Assembly (NCBI GenBank): GCA_035943635.1 | Contig: DASZBX010000007.1 | Location: forward strand, 80,389-144,388 | Reading direction: 5' to 3' | From: DASZBX01 sp035943635 | GTDB lineage: Bacteria > Actinomycetota > Actinomycetes > Streptomycetales > Catenulisporaceae | DNA length: 64,000 nt | Shown here: in pieces, positions 43,161 to 52,098 of the stretch | How positions within the stretch are numbered: position 1 is the stretch's first letter | How the letters are laid out: every line of letters begins with the position of its first letter | Notes under the pieces: model-generated | What the model was told of the DNA's origin: nothing | The model's input: the letters and a program-made list of their open reading frames with translations, nothing else | The model's database searches: none | Translations under genes and position numbers: made by a program

Positions 43161-44159
43161 CTATACCGAGGCGGTCGCGTCTGCCGGGGCGGTGGTTTCG
43201 AGGGGTTTGACCTCTACTGCGCGGCGCAGCTGCTCCAACCGGTAGGGCAGCGGCTGCCAGCCGGGGGAACCGGCCAACTCGACGTTCAGCTCGACCACCG
43301 TACGGGTGTACGCGCGCTGCAGGCCCCGGGGGCGCAGCGGCATACCGGCCGGCCGGCGGATCGAGTGGCCGTCGGCGGCGGGCAGGCCCGCATGGTTGCC
43401 CGCGACCGACACCCACAGTTCGCGCACGTTGATCGACAGCGGCGTCGTGATCTCGTCCCGGACCTCCAGCCAGTGCCGGACCGCGCGCACCGTGCCCGGG
43501 CTTATCGGGATGGTCTCGACCACCGGATCGGCCAGGGCCTTGGTCTGCGGGCGGCGGGCCACCCGGATGGTCGGGGGAGTGGACTCCAGGTCCAGGTCCG
43601 GCAACCGCAGCGCGCACAGCTCGCCCACCCGCGCGCCGGTGTCCAGCACCACGCCGACGATCGCCAGCAGCCGCACCTGGCCCTGGGCCGCCGTCGGCCG
43701 CTCGGCCCGGCGGGCCAGGTAGTCGCGCAGCTGGCTGCGGGTCGGCCCGTCCACCACCTCGCGCGGCGCCTGGATCGGGGTCTTCTTGGTCAGGAACAGC
43801 GGCAGCGCCAGCTCGCGGCAGATCAGCCGCAGGCAGTCCTCCCGGATCCGCATGGACGAGCCGCTGGACGTGCCGTCGCCCCGGTTGGTCGGCCGCAGCC
43901 GCAGCTCGCCGAGCCGGCCGAGCTCCAGGTAGGACGTGACGGCCTGCGCCGAGAGCAGGTCGGCCGCGTGGTCCACCGGCCCGCCGGGGGCGAAGTCCGG
44001 GTGCGCGCTGGCGATCCGCAGCTCCTTGGCCACCCACCGCAGCTGCCGGGCCCGGGCCGCACTGGTCTCCTCCAGCAGGCACAGGCGCTCCACCGCCCGC
44101 TCGACCTCGGCCACCGCGGCCTGCGCGACCCGGCTGCCATCGCTCTGACTCTCTGTCAC
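43161..44159 (-). CDS. Tyrosine-recombinase-like protein without the full catalytic set
   Basis: 332 residues from GTG 44159. The middle part LDTGARVGELCALRLPDLDL is the box-I arginine motif of phage-integrase-family recombinases, followed by a beta-hairpin-like VARRPQTKA and IPISPGTVRAVRHWL. In the expected box-II place it has LPYRLEQLRRAV instead of an HxLRHTFA-type motif, and no terminal nucleophile Tyr block is evident. It is either a non-catalytic DNA-binding relative or a decayed recombinase. No attachment site or excisionase is visible. It neighbours the pseudogene cluster. Confidence 0.65.
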   Translation of the reverse strand: MTESQSDGSRVAQAAVAEVERAVERLCLLEETSAARARQLRWVAKELRIASAHPDFAPGGPVDHAADLLSAQAVTSYLELGRLGELRLRPTNRGDGTSSGSSMRIREDCLRLICRELALPLFLTKKTPIQAPREVVDGPTRSQLRDYLARRAERPTAAQGQVRLLAIVGVVLDTGARVGELCALRLPDLDLESTPPTIRVARRPQTKALADPVVETIPISPGTVRAVRHWLEVRDEITTPLSINVRELWVSVAGNHAGLPAADGHSIRRPAGMPLRPRGLQRAYTRTVVELNVELAGSPGWQPLPYRLEQLRRAVEVKPLETTAPADATASV

Positions 44160-44217
44160 AAGCAGCCAGCCTAACGGGTGGGTCCGTCACAAAGCCGGGT
44201 TGAGGGGGATATCGGCG

Positions 44218-47160
44218 TCAGTCGGACGTGGCGTCGTCGGCCGGGCCGTCCGCGGAACCCGGGCCGTCGCCGTCGCCGTCCTCGTTCTGCGTGCGGCCCT
44301 GGTACTCGAGCATCTGGGCCAGTTGCTGCCGGGTGTTCTCGACCTCGGCGGCGAGCTGGGGGTGGGGGCGGGCGGCCTGGGTGGTGAGTTGTTCGGCCAG
44401 GGCGGCGCGCATGGCGGCGATGGCGGCGGGCCAGTCCGGCTCGGCGTCGTCCTCCTCGGCGTCGATCCAGGCCAGCAGCCAGGCCGCGGAGCGCAGGCAG
44501 CGGGCCCGGGGGACCGGTTCGCCCAGGGTGCGCCACAGTGCGGCGGCCCGGCGGAAGGCGGGCAGGGCGGCCGCGGGCTGGTCGGCGCGCTCCAGGGCCT
44601 GGGCGGCGGTCCAGGCCAGCCGGGCGTGCGCGAGCTGGTTGGCCGGGTCGTCCTGGACCAGGCGGGCGGCGGCCAGCAGCTGTTCGGCCGCGTGCCGGTG
44701 TTCGCCGAGCTCGGTCAGGCAGGTGGCGAACTGCTCGCGGGTCTGCGCGATGCCGATCGCCTCGTACGGCACGGCCACCCGCGGCATGAACTCCTCGAAC
44801 AGTGCGGCGGCCTCGCCGAACTGCTTGAGCGCCATGTACGCGCGGGCCGCGGTGAAGCGGTTGTGCAGGGTGTCCGGCTCGCTGATCGCCTCCCAGGCGC
44901 CGGCCGCGCGCAGGGCCGCGTCGACGAGGTCCGCGTCCCGGCCCTCCTGCCGGATCAGCGCCTCGACCACGAGTGAGTTCAGCTGGGCGTGCAGCTCCGG
45001 CGGGACCAGGTCCGCGGCGTAGTCGAGCGCTGATTGGGCGTGCTCGTGGGCGAGCGCGGGGCGGCCCTGGCGCAGGTCGAGCTGGCCGAGCAGGCCGAGC
45101 GCCTCGGCGGCGGCCCACGGGCGCCCGCCGGCCAGGAAGCGCTGGGCGGCCTCGGTCAGCCGGGCGCCGGCCTGGTCGAACCGGTCCGCGGCGAAGTCGA
45201 ACTGGGCGAGCATCCGGTGGTAGAGCCCTGCCTGGCCGGGGTCGTCCAGGCCGTCGGCGAGTTCGGCTTCGGCGACGAGGAGGGATGTGACGTGCTCGGC
45301 CTGCGCGGCAACGGTTTCCGACGTGTCCTCGGCCGAGGCGGTGTCTGTGCTCTGCGGATCGCCGTCGGGGTCTCCTTCGGCGATCTCGGTGTACGCGTGG
45401 TGGGCCAGCTGGACTCGTCGGCTGCGCAGGCTCAGGTACTGGTGCGCGGTGATTTCGCCTTCTGCGTAAGCCGCTTCGACGAGGGCGTCGATCTCGGTGC
45501 CCAGTTCCTCGGCTTCCGCGAGCTCCCCGCTCAGGAACAGGGCGATCGCGACGTCGGCGCGGCTCTTGAGCAGCAGCTCGCGCGGGGCGTTCAGGGCGGC
45601 GATCCGGTCGGCCAGTTCGCGCAGGCCGGGCAGGGCGGCGGCCGGTTCGGTGCCGAGCAGGGCCCGGGCCCGGGCCCGGTCGATCTGGGCCTGGACCAGC
45701 GGGGGCAGCCGGGCGTCCGGGGCGAAGTCAGAGCCCGAACCCGCGCCGGAGCCGGCCATGCGGGCGATCCGTTCCCACGCGACCAGTGCCCGGGGATGGC
45801 CGATGGCGCTCAGGCCGCGGGCCTCGGCGACCAGCTCGTCCAGAGTCGGGCCGGCGGAGGGAGAAACATCGCTGCCTGAGATAGCGCCGCCGGCCGATTC
45901 GGCCGAGGGAGAACCGGGGGAGTCAGAGTCGGTGTTCGGTGAAGCGGAGCTGGAAGGGGAACCCGAAGCAGAACCCGAATTCGAACCAGATCCAGAGCCC
46001 GGCCCGAGCCCGAAACCGGAGGGAGAAACGGACCCGCCCCGGCTCCGCGCAGGCCTACCCGCCGAGCCCAGCGGCAGCTCGTCGATCAGCGGCGGCTGCG
46101 CCCGCCGCCGCGCGGAGCGCTCGCTGACGTGCGTGTTCCCGTTGCGGGTGTCATACCGCGCGCACGTTTCGTCGATCTCTGCGTCGATCAGCGCACGCAG
46201 GGTACGGACATCCGCGTCCTGCACCGGGAGCTCGGATAGTCCCTGCTGGTCCAACCGGCGCAGCAGGATGCTCACCCCCTCCAGGAACGACCGGCGCTTG
46301 GAGATGTTCTCACCCTGATTCCCCAGCCACGCCTTGTGCTCGGCCAGGATCTCCAGGCCCCTGGCCGTGTTCCCGCTCAGCGCGCAGAAGGCCAGGTGCT
46401 CGCCGACCGTGTCGCGCAGGTTGGGCCGGCCGCGGGCCATCCGGTAGCCGCGCAGGTGGTTGCCCCGGGCCTGGCCGGCCCGGCCGAGCCGCAGCAGCGG
46501 CAGCAGGCTGCCGCCGAGCAGCCGGTGCGGTTCCTCCGCGCAGGTCAGCTCGCCGTCCAGGACCGGCGCCCACAGGGCCAGGGCCCGTTCGTCGTCGCCC
46601 TGCTCCTCGTACCAGTCGCCCTGCGCGTTGCGTTCGCAGGCCTCGCAGTCGGCCATCACGTCCCGCGGCTCGGTCAGCCACGCGTCGAACCCGGCCTGCG
46701 CCTGCCCGGTGTGGCCCAGGTGCGCGGCCAGGTAGTAGCGGGACTGGTGTACCGGGCGGCTGCTGTATCCGGCCTGGCGATAGCGCGACTCCATCTCGTC
46801 CAGCCACTGCCGGATCGTGCCCAGCGGCACCTGCGGCAGGGTCAGCAGCTGGCTCGTGGTCCACTTGAACTGCCAGAACATGGTGTGCCGGCGCGGGGAG
46901 TCGAAGCTGCCGGACTCGGTGTCCCAGAACCGCAGCACCCGGGCGAACGGGGTGAGCATCTTGTCGCTCTCCCCGTTGAACTCGAACGCGCTGATCAGCT
47001 GCTGCAGCGAGGTCACCAGGAGCAGGGTGTCGCCGGTGGCCTCGGCCGCGTCGACCAGGTACTCGGCCCGGGCCGCCCGGGTGGACGGGTCGGTGCGGTC
47101 GTTGTTGGCGGCCAGCGCCGCCCAGATCTCCGCACTGTCCACCGCTCGCACTCTCCCCAT
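44218..47160 (-). CDS. Large TPR-repeat protein partnered with the Hsp90-like gene
   Basis: About 980 residues from ATG 47160; a GTG a few codons in (…VDSAEIW) has better spacing from GGGGAG. Two helical TPR-rich halves are joined by a Ser/Gly/Pro-rich linker of ~70 residues around residue 400. There are no enzymatic motifs, signal peptide or membrane segments. The C-terminus ends in an acidic Asp/Gly tail. It lies 173 bases downstream of the Hsp90-like gene on the same strand. TPR proteins are classic Hsp90 partners, so a co-chaperone or client-scaffold role is a reasonable inference. Confidence 0.82.
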   Translation of the reverse strand: MGRVRAVDSAEIWAALAANNDRTDPSTRAARAEYLVDAAEATGDTLLLVTSLQQLISAFEFNGESDKMLTPFARVLRFWDTESGSFDSPRRHTMFWQFKWTTSQLLTLPQVPLGTIRQWLDEMESRYRQAGYSSRPVHQSRYYLAAHLGHTGQAQAGFDAWLTEPRDVMADCEACERNAQGDWYEEQGDDERALALWAPVLDGELTCAEEPHRLLGGSLLPLLRLGRAGQARGNHLRGYRMARGRPNLRDTVGEHLAFCALSGNTARGLEILAEHKAWLGNQGENISKRRSFLEGVSILLRRLDQQGLSELPVQDADVRTLRALIDAEIDETCARYDTRNGNTHVSERSARRRAQPPLIDELPLGSAGRPARSRGGSVSPSGFGLGPGSGSGSNSGSASGSPSSSASPNTDSDSPGSPSAESAGGAISGSDVSPSAGPTLDELVAEARGLSAIGHPRALVAWERIARMAGSGAGSGSDFAPDARLPPLVQAQIDRARARALLGTEPAAALPGLRELADRIAALNAPRELLLKSRADVAIALFLSGELAEAEELGTEIDALVEAAYAEGEITAHQYLSLRSRRVQLAHHAYTEIAEGDPDGDPQSTDTASAEDTSETVAAQAEHVTSLLVAEAELADGLDDPGQAGLYHRMLAQFDFAADRFDQAGARLTEAAQRFLAGGRPWAAAEALGLLGQLDLRQGRPALAHEHAQSALDYAADLVPPELHAQLNSLVVEALIRQEGRDADLVDAALRAAGAWEAISEPDTLHNRFTAARAYMALKQFGEAAALFEEFMPRVAVPYEAIGIAQTREQFATCLTELGEHRHAAEQLLAAARLVQDDPANQLAHARLAWTAAQALERADQPAAALPAFRRAAALWRTLGEPVPRARCLRSAAWLLAWIDAEEDDAEPDWPAAIAAMRAALAEQLTTQAARPHPQLAAEVENTRQQLAQMLEYQGRTQNEDGDGDGPGSADGPADDATSD

Positions 47161-47333
47161 TCGTCCCGGCCGCCGGGCCCGTTTCCGGCACGCGCCTAAG
47201 CGTTCGCTCTCGTGTTCTGTCCCACTCTCGCACGCTCCGCGCGGCCGGGATAAGGAAATGCGATACGGGCCCGCAGCGGGCGCCCGGCCCGCACCGGACC
47301 GGGGGCCGCCGAGCGGACCCGGTCCGTCCGCCG

Positions 47334-49313
47334 CTACCGGTCCTCGTTCGCCCGGCTGGCCTTGGCCGCCCAGGACAGCAGCTCGCCGAAGGTCCGGTTC
47401 AGCAGTGCGGTGTCGGCCGGGCGCAGCGGGCGGTGCGTCATCAGCAGGGCCTGGCCGTACAGGGCCTCGACCGCCGCGGTCTGCAACGCCGGGTCCGCGA
47501 TCCCCGCGATCCGCTTGACCACCGGGTTCTGGCAGTTCAGGACCAGCTGCACCCGCGGCGCGGTGGACTTGAGCGCGCCCAGGATCTCGGCCCACAGCTC
47601 GTCCGCGGCCGCCTCGGTCTCGGCCCGGGCCCGCTCCTGCCGGGCGGCCCGGTTGTCCAGGTGCAGCGCCGGCACCGAGACCGGGTGGAACGAGCGCAGC
47701 AGCACGTCGCAGTCCAGCGGGTCCAGCACCGCCCGGGCCGCGGTCAGGAACGGGGCCAGGGCCAGTTCCTCGGCCGGGTCGACCAGGTCCAGGTGCGCGG
47801 CCACGATGTCGGCCCGCAGTTCGTCCACGGCGACCCCCGCGATCACCTCGGGCAGCCGGGCCACCAGCTCCGCGTCGTAGGTGTAGCCGCCGTTGACCAC
47901 GCCGATCCCCTGCGCCGCCGCGATCGGGGCGACCTGGCGGAACTCCTCCACGGTCGAGGACACGTGCACGGTGCCGTGGGTGCGGGCGAACTCGGTCAGC
48001 GGGACCAGGCCGTCGGTGGTCTCGAAGTGCAGGAACGGCAGCATGATGCGCAGCAGGTCCAGGTCGTGCCGGGCCAGCGCCTTGACGCCGAGGGTGTGCA
48101 CGGACAGGAACGCGGCCAGCCGCTGCGGGTCCTCGGCGGCCAGCCGGGTCAGCCAGTCCCGGACCTGGCCGCCGAGCGCCTCCCGGATCGCGCCCAGGGT
48201 CTCGTCCTCGTACAGGCCCTCGCGCGAGGCGGTCGGCCGCAGGGTGTCCGTGTCGATGACGCAGCGCACGAAGAAGGCCCAGTCCGGCAGCAGCCCGGTG
48301 GCCGAGTCCGACAGCAGCATCCCCTTCAGGCTGACCCGGTGCCGGCCGGACTCGCTCGGGTTGCCGGCCGAGGGCAGTACGTACGCCACCCCGCGCACCC
48401 CGGCCAGGGGCAGGTCCAGCTCGATCAGGTCCAGCGGGGCGAAGCCGAGGGTGGCCGCGCCGTACTCGAGCAGGGCCAGCCGCCGGGCGGTGCTGGTCGG
48501 GTGGTCCCGGTCCCAGACCGGCGGGGCGTCGCTGACCGGGTAGCGGATCCCGTCCGCCTCCACCTCGATCGGGTAGGGCAGCAGGGCGCCGTAGTCGCGG
48601 GCCAGCTTGAGCACCCGGTCCCGCTGGAACCAGCGCTCGGCCCCGGGCCGCGGGGTCAGGTGCACGGTGGTGCCCGGCTCGGCCGGGGCCCCGGGCTCCC
48701 CGGCCGCCAGCACCCGGACCTGGTACCGGCCGTCCGCGGCGGCCAGCCACTCGACCGGCGGCGCGGCCGGGTCGGCCGCGGACTTGGTCACCACCCGGAT
48801 GGACTGGGCCACGGTGAAGCAGGCGAGCAGGCCGATGCCGAACTGGCCGAGGAACTCCTGCCGGGCCCCGACCAGGTCGTCGCGCTTGGAGGAGCGGCCG
48901 ATGGTGGCCAGGAAGCGGTGCACGTCCGCCTCGGTCAGGCCGATCCCGGGGTCGTGCACGTGCAGGCCGGAATCGTCCACCAGCAGCCGGATCGGCGCGG
49001 GGGCCGAGACTCCCGGGCGCGGGCGGGCATGGGCCGGGCGGCTGGTTGCGGACGGGCCGCCGGCCGCGCCGGGTGTGCTTGATGAGGCCGCTGTGTCCGG
49101 TGTGCCCGGTGTGTTCGCGTCGGTGCCCCCGGTCGCGTCGCCGGCCGCCTGGTCCTCCAGCGCGCGCCGGGCGGTGACCGCGTCGACGGCGTTCTGCATC
49201 AGTTCGCGCACGAAGACCCGAGGCGAGGAGTACAGGTGATGGGAGAGCAGGTCGACCAGGCCGCGAAGGTCGACTTGGAAGGCGTGGGAGTCCGGGGCAG
49301 ACACATCCGACAT
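47334..49313 (-). CDS. htpG: Hsp90-family (HtpG-like) ATPase
   Basis: 659 residues from ATG 49313; no good ribosome-binding site is visible and an upstream ATG is possible. GHKL ATP-site motifs: RELMQNAVDAVTARR, VHDPGIGLTEADVHRFL and LGQFGIGLLACF. A ~55-residue Thr/Pro/Ala/Gly-rich insertion lies between the first and second motifs. The middle domain is typical (RRVSLKGMLLSDSATGLLP variants, TASREGLYEDE), but the C-terminal part is divergent from HtpG of Escherichia coli. A soluble chaperone; divergent from an Lrp-type regulator. Confidence 0.88.
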   Translation of the reverse strand: MSDVSAPDSHAFQVDLRGLVDLLSHHLYSSPRVFVRELMQNAVDAVTARRALEDQAAGDATGGTDANTPGTPDTAASSSTPGAAGGPSATSRPAHARPRPGVSAPAPIRLLVDDSGLHVHDPGIGLTEADVHRFLATIGRSSKRDDLVGARQEFLGQFGIGLLACFTVAQSIRVVTKSAADPAAPPVEWLAAADGRYQVRVLAAGEPGAPAEPGTTVHLTPRPGAERWFQRDRVLKLARDYGALLPYPIEVEADGIRYPVSDAPPVWDRDHPTSTARRLALLEYGAATLGFAPLDLIELDLPLAGVRGVAYVLPSAGNPSESGRHRVSLKGMLLSDSATGLLPDWAFFVRCVIDTDTLRPTASREGLYEDETLGAIREALGGQVRDWLTRLAAEDPQRLAAFLSVHTLGVKALARHDLDLLRIMLPFLHFETTDGLVPLTEFARTHGTVHVSSTVEEFRQVAPIAAAQGIGVVNGGYTYDAELVARLPEVIAGVAVDELRADIVAAHLDLVDPAEELALAPFLTAARAVLDPLDCDVLLRSFHPVSVPALHLDNRAARQERARAETEAAADELWAEILGALKSTAPRVQLVLNCQNPVVKRIAGIADPALQTAAVEALYGQALLMTHRPLRPADTALLNRTFGELLSWAAKASRANEDR

Positions 49314-49423
49314 GGCGATGATCGTACGGGAGCGGCTGGACATTGTGATGCGCTTTCCGTCCGATATCCGAGAAGCGCGACCAATCCGTGGCCGATACGT
49401 GTACTTCACCGATCGGAACCGCA

Positions 49424-49429
49424 TACGGT
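49424..49429 (+). promoter_or_regulatory. -10-like element of the Lrp-type gene
   Basis: TACGGT fits TAnnnT and ends six bases before ATG 49436; there is no ribosome-binding site, so a leaderless mRNA is likely. Confidence 0.4.
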
Positions 49430-49435
49430 GGTGGC

Positions 49436-50032
49436 ATGGAGGAAATCGACCGGAAAATTCTGCGCCTGATGGTCGCCGACGGCAGGATGAGCTACACCGA
49501 CCTCGGCAAGGCCACCGGGCTGTCCACCTCGGCGGCGCACCAGCGGGTCCGCCGGCTCGAACAGCGCGGGATCATCAAGGGCTACCGCGCGGTCGTGGAC
49601 GAGGACGCACTGGGCCTGCCGCTGACCGCGTTCATCTCGGTCAAGCCGTTCGACCCGGCCGCGCCGGACGACGTGCCCGAGCGCCTGGCCGACCTGACCG
49701 AGGTCGAGTCCTGCCACTCCGTCGCGGGCGAGGAGAACTACATCCTCAAGGTCCGGGTCTCCTCGCCCGGCGCGCTCGAATCGCTGCTCGGCCGGATCCG
49801 GACCGCGGCGAACGTCTCGACCCGCACGACCATAGTGCTCTCCACCCCGTTCGAGGGGCGCGCGGCGCTGGCCCCGGCCGAACTGCCGGGCCGCGGCCGG
49901 CTCAACGGCGCGGCCGGCGAGGGCGTCGGCGGCGTCGGGATCAGCGTGAGCGTCGGCGCCGAATCGGCGGACGCGCACACCGCCGAAGCTCCGGCGGGCG
50001 GCGCCCAGGACGCGCCGGACGGACTCGGCTGA
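49436..50032 (+). CDS. Lrp/AsnC-family transcriptional regulator
   Basis: 198 residues. MEEIDRKILRLMVADGRMSY then DLGKATGLSTSAAHQRVRRL is the winged HTH, followed by a RAM ligand-binding domain (FISVKPFDP, CHSVAGEENYILKVRV). The last ~45 residues are Gly/Ala low complexity. It probably senses an amino acid and controls its own promoter and perhaps the divergent Hsp90-like gene 122 bases away; the target is inferred from position only. Confidence 0.9.
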   Translation: MEEIDRKILRLMVADGRMSYTDLGKATGLSTSAAHQRVRRLEQRGIIKGYRAVVDEDALGLPLTAFISVKPFDPAAPDDVPERLADLTEVESCHSVAGEENYILKVRVSSPGALESLLGRIRTAANVSTRTTIVLSTPFEGRAALAPAELPGRGRLNGAAGEGVGGVGISVSVGAESADAHTAEAPAGGAQDAPDGLG

Positions 50033-50115
50033 ACCGGCGGCCGGACCGACCGGTCCGGAGAGGGGCCGGATGGCGCCGACTGGCCATCAGGCGGCCGGTC
50101 CGGTGAGATAGGCCC

Positions 50116-51852
50116 ATGGACCAAGACTTCGCGGGCGCCGACGACGCGGCCCGGGCCGGCGGGCCCGCGCGCACCACCCTCCTGCGCAACGGCGCGATCT
50201 ACTCGCCCGGCGACCCGTTCGCCACCGCCATGCTGGTCGAGGGGGAAAGCGTCGTCTGGATCGGCTCGGACGCCGCCGCGGCCGCGCACGGCGACGACGT
50301 GGACGAGACCATCGACCTGGACGGCGCCCTGGTCACCCCGGCCTTCGTGGACGCGCACGTGCACGCCACCAGCTCGGGCCTGGCCCTGACCGGGGTGGAC
50401 CTGTCCGGCTGCCGCTCCAAGACCGACCTGCTGGACCGGGTGGCCGCCTGGTGCGCGCACGCCCCGGCCGAGGCGACCGTGCTCGGCCACGGCTGGGACG
50501 AGAGCAGCTGGCCGGGCGGCGTGGACACCACCGGCGCCCCGGCCGGCGCCCCGGTCCTGCCCACCCGGGCCGAACTGGACCGCGCCGCGGCCGGCCGCCG
50601 GGTGTACCTGACCCGGGTGGACGTGCACTCGGCCCTGGTCTCCGGCGCGCTGGCCGGCACGGCCGCGGACCTGCCCGGCCTGGCCGGGTACCAGGCCGAC
50701 GGCCCGCTCAGCCAGGCCGCGCACCACGCCGTGCGCGAACTGGCGCACAGCGGCGTCACCCCGGCCCAGCGGGCCGAGGCCCAGCGCGCCTTCCTGGCCC
50801 GGGCCGCCTCGCTCGGCATCGGCGCGGTGCACGAGTGCGGCGGGCCGACCATCTCCAGCGAGGAGGACTTCACCGGGCTGCTCGCCCTGGCCCGGTCGGA
50901 GTCCGCGGCCGCGCCCTACGTGTTCGGCTACTGGGGCGAGCTGGCCGACCCGGAGAAGTCCCGGCAGCTCGGCGCGGTCGGCGCGGGTGGGGACCTGTTC
51001 ATCGACGGCGCGCTCGGCTCGCACACCGCCTGCCTGCGCGAGCCCTACCTGGACGCGAGCCCGGACCCGGCCGCGGCCAGCGGCGCGGACGGCACCGGGC
51101 AGGCGTACCTGGAGGTCGGCGAGCTGGCCGCGTTCCTGGTCGCCTGCGTCGAGGCCGGGGTGCAGCCGGGCTTCCACGTGATCGGCGACGGCGCCCTGGA
51201 CATCCTGTGCGACGGCCTGGAACTGGCGCACGACGTGGTCGGGGAGCGCCGGCTGCGCGCGGTCGCGGTCCGGGCCGAGCACGCCGAGATGCTCGACCAG
51301 CGGCACATCAAGCTGTTCGCCCGGCACGGGGTCGTGGTCAGCGCCCAGCCCGGCTTCGACGCGGCCTGGGGCGGCCCGGACGGGATGTACGCCCAGCGGC
51401 TCGGGGTCGAACGCGCGGCCGGGCTCAACCCCTTCGCCGAGCTCAGCGCGGCCGGGGTGGTGCTGGCCTTCGGCTCGGACTCGCCGGTGATCGCGATGGG
51501 CCCGTGGGCCGCGGTGCGCGCCGCGGTGTTCCACCGGACCCCGTCGTCCGGGCTCAGCGCGCGGGCCGCGTTCGCCGCGCACACCCGCGGCGGCTGGCGG
51601 GCCCTGCCGCCCTCGGCCGCGGGCGTCCCGGCGGACGAGACCGGGGTGCTGGCCCCCGGCAGCCCGGCCACCTACGCGATCTGGTCCACCGGGGACCTGG
51701 TGGTGCAGGCCCCGGACTCGCGGGTGGCCGCCTGGTCCACCGACGAACGGGCCGCGGTCCCCGGCCTGCCGAACCTGAGCCCGGGCCGTGAGCTGCCGAT
51801 CTGCCTGCGCACGGCGGTCCGCGGCCGGGTGGTCTTCGACGCCGTGGAGTAG
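50116..51852 (+). CDS. Amidohydrolase-3 (YtcJ-like) family metal-dependent hydrolase
   Basis: 578 residues, ATG 50116. The metal-binding HxH is in AFVDAHVHATSSG; further ligands are in ECGGPTISSEED, GFHVIGDGALD, VRAEHAEML and AFGSDSPV. The YtcJ-like layout has a small beta-sandwich at both ends and a TIM barrel between them. These enzymes hydrolyse exocyclic amides or related bonds; the substrate cannot be told. It starts 83 bases after the Lrp-type gene on the same strand and may share its transcript. Confidence 0.88.
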   Translation: MDQDFAGADDAARAGGPARTTLLRNGAIYSPGDPFATAMLVEGESVVWIGSDAAAAAHGDDVDETIDLDGALVTPAFVDAHVHATSSGLALTGVDLSGCRSKTDLLDRVAAWCAHAPAEATVLGHGWDESSWPGGVDTTGAPAGAPVLPTRAELDRAAAGRRVYLTRVDVHSALVSGALAGTAADLPGLAGYQADGPLSQAAHHAVRELAHSGVTPAQRAEAQRAFLARAASLGIGAVHECGGPTISSEEDFTGLLALARSESAAAPYVFGYWGELADPEKSRQLGAVGAGGDLFIDGALGSHTACLREPYLDASPDPAAASGADGTGQAYLEVGELAAFLVACVEAGVQPGFHVIGDGALDILCDGLELAHDVVGERRLRAVAVRAEHAEMLDQRHIKLFARHGVVVSAQPGFDAAWGGPDGMYAQRLGVERAAGLNPFAELSAAGVVLAFGSDSPVIAMGPWAAVRAAVFHRTPSSGLSARAAFAAHTRGGWRALPPSAAGVPADETGVLAPGSPATYAIWSTGDLVVQAPDSRVAAWSTDERAAVPGLPNLSPGRELPICLRTAVRGRVVFDAVE

Positions 51853-52098
51853 CGGGAACGGCCACGGCCAGGCGTCGATCCGGCAACGACTGCGCGGGCA
51901 AGCGCACGGCCCGGGGCCCGGCAGCGGCATCGGCCCCGGACCGGCCACGGCGTAAACTTCCTGGTGAACCGGCGGCGCCGGATCCCCGGACCGCGCGGCC
52001 GGGTCCCGGCGCCGCGCCGCCCGAGGGAACCTCCGCGGCCCGGACGTCGTCGTTTACGATGCCCGGACGAAGTCGTCGTCGCACCAGAGAGGCCGCAC

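Noticed and set aside
43161..44159. Active integrase of an integrated element.
   Set aside because: Box II and the nucleophile tyrosine are not recognisable and there are no attachment-site repeats or element genes around it.
44218..49437. One giant 1739-codon protein covering the TPR and Hsp90-like region.
   Set aside because: The upstream 759 codons are an Arg/Gly/Pro-rich shadow of the Hsp90-like gene in another frame; the real TPR gene starts near 47160.
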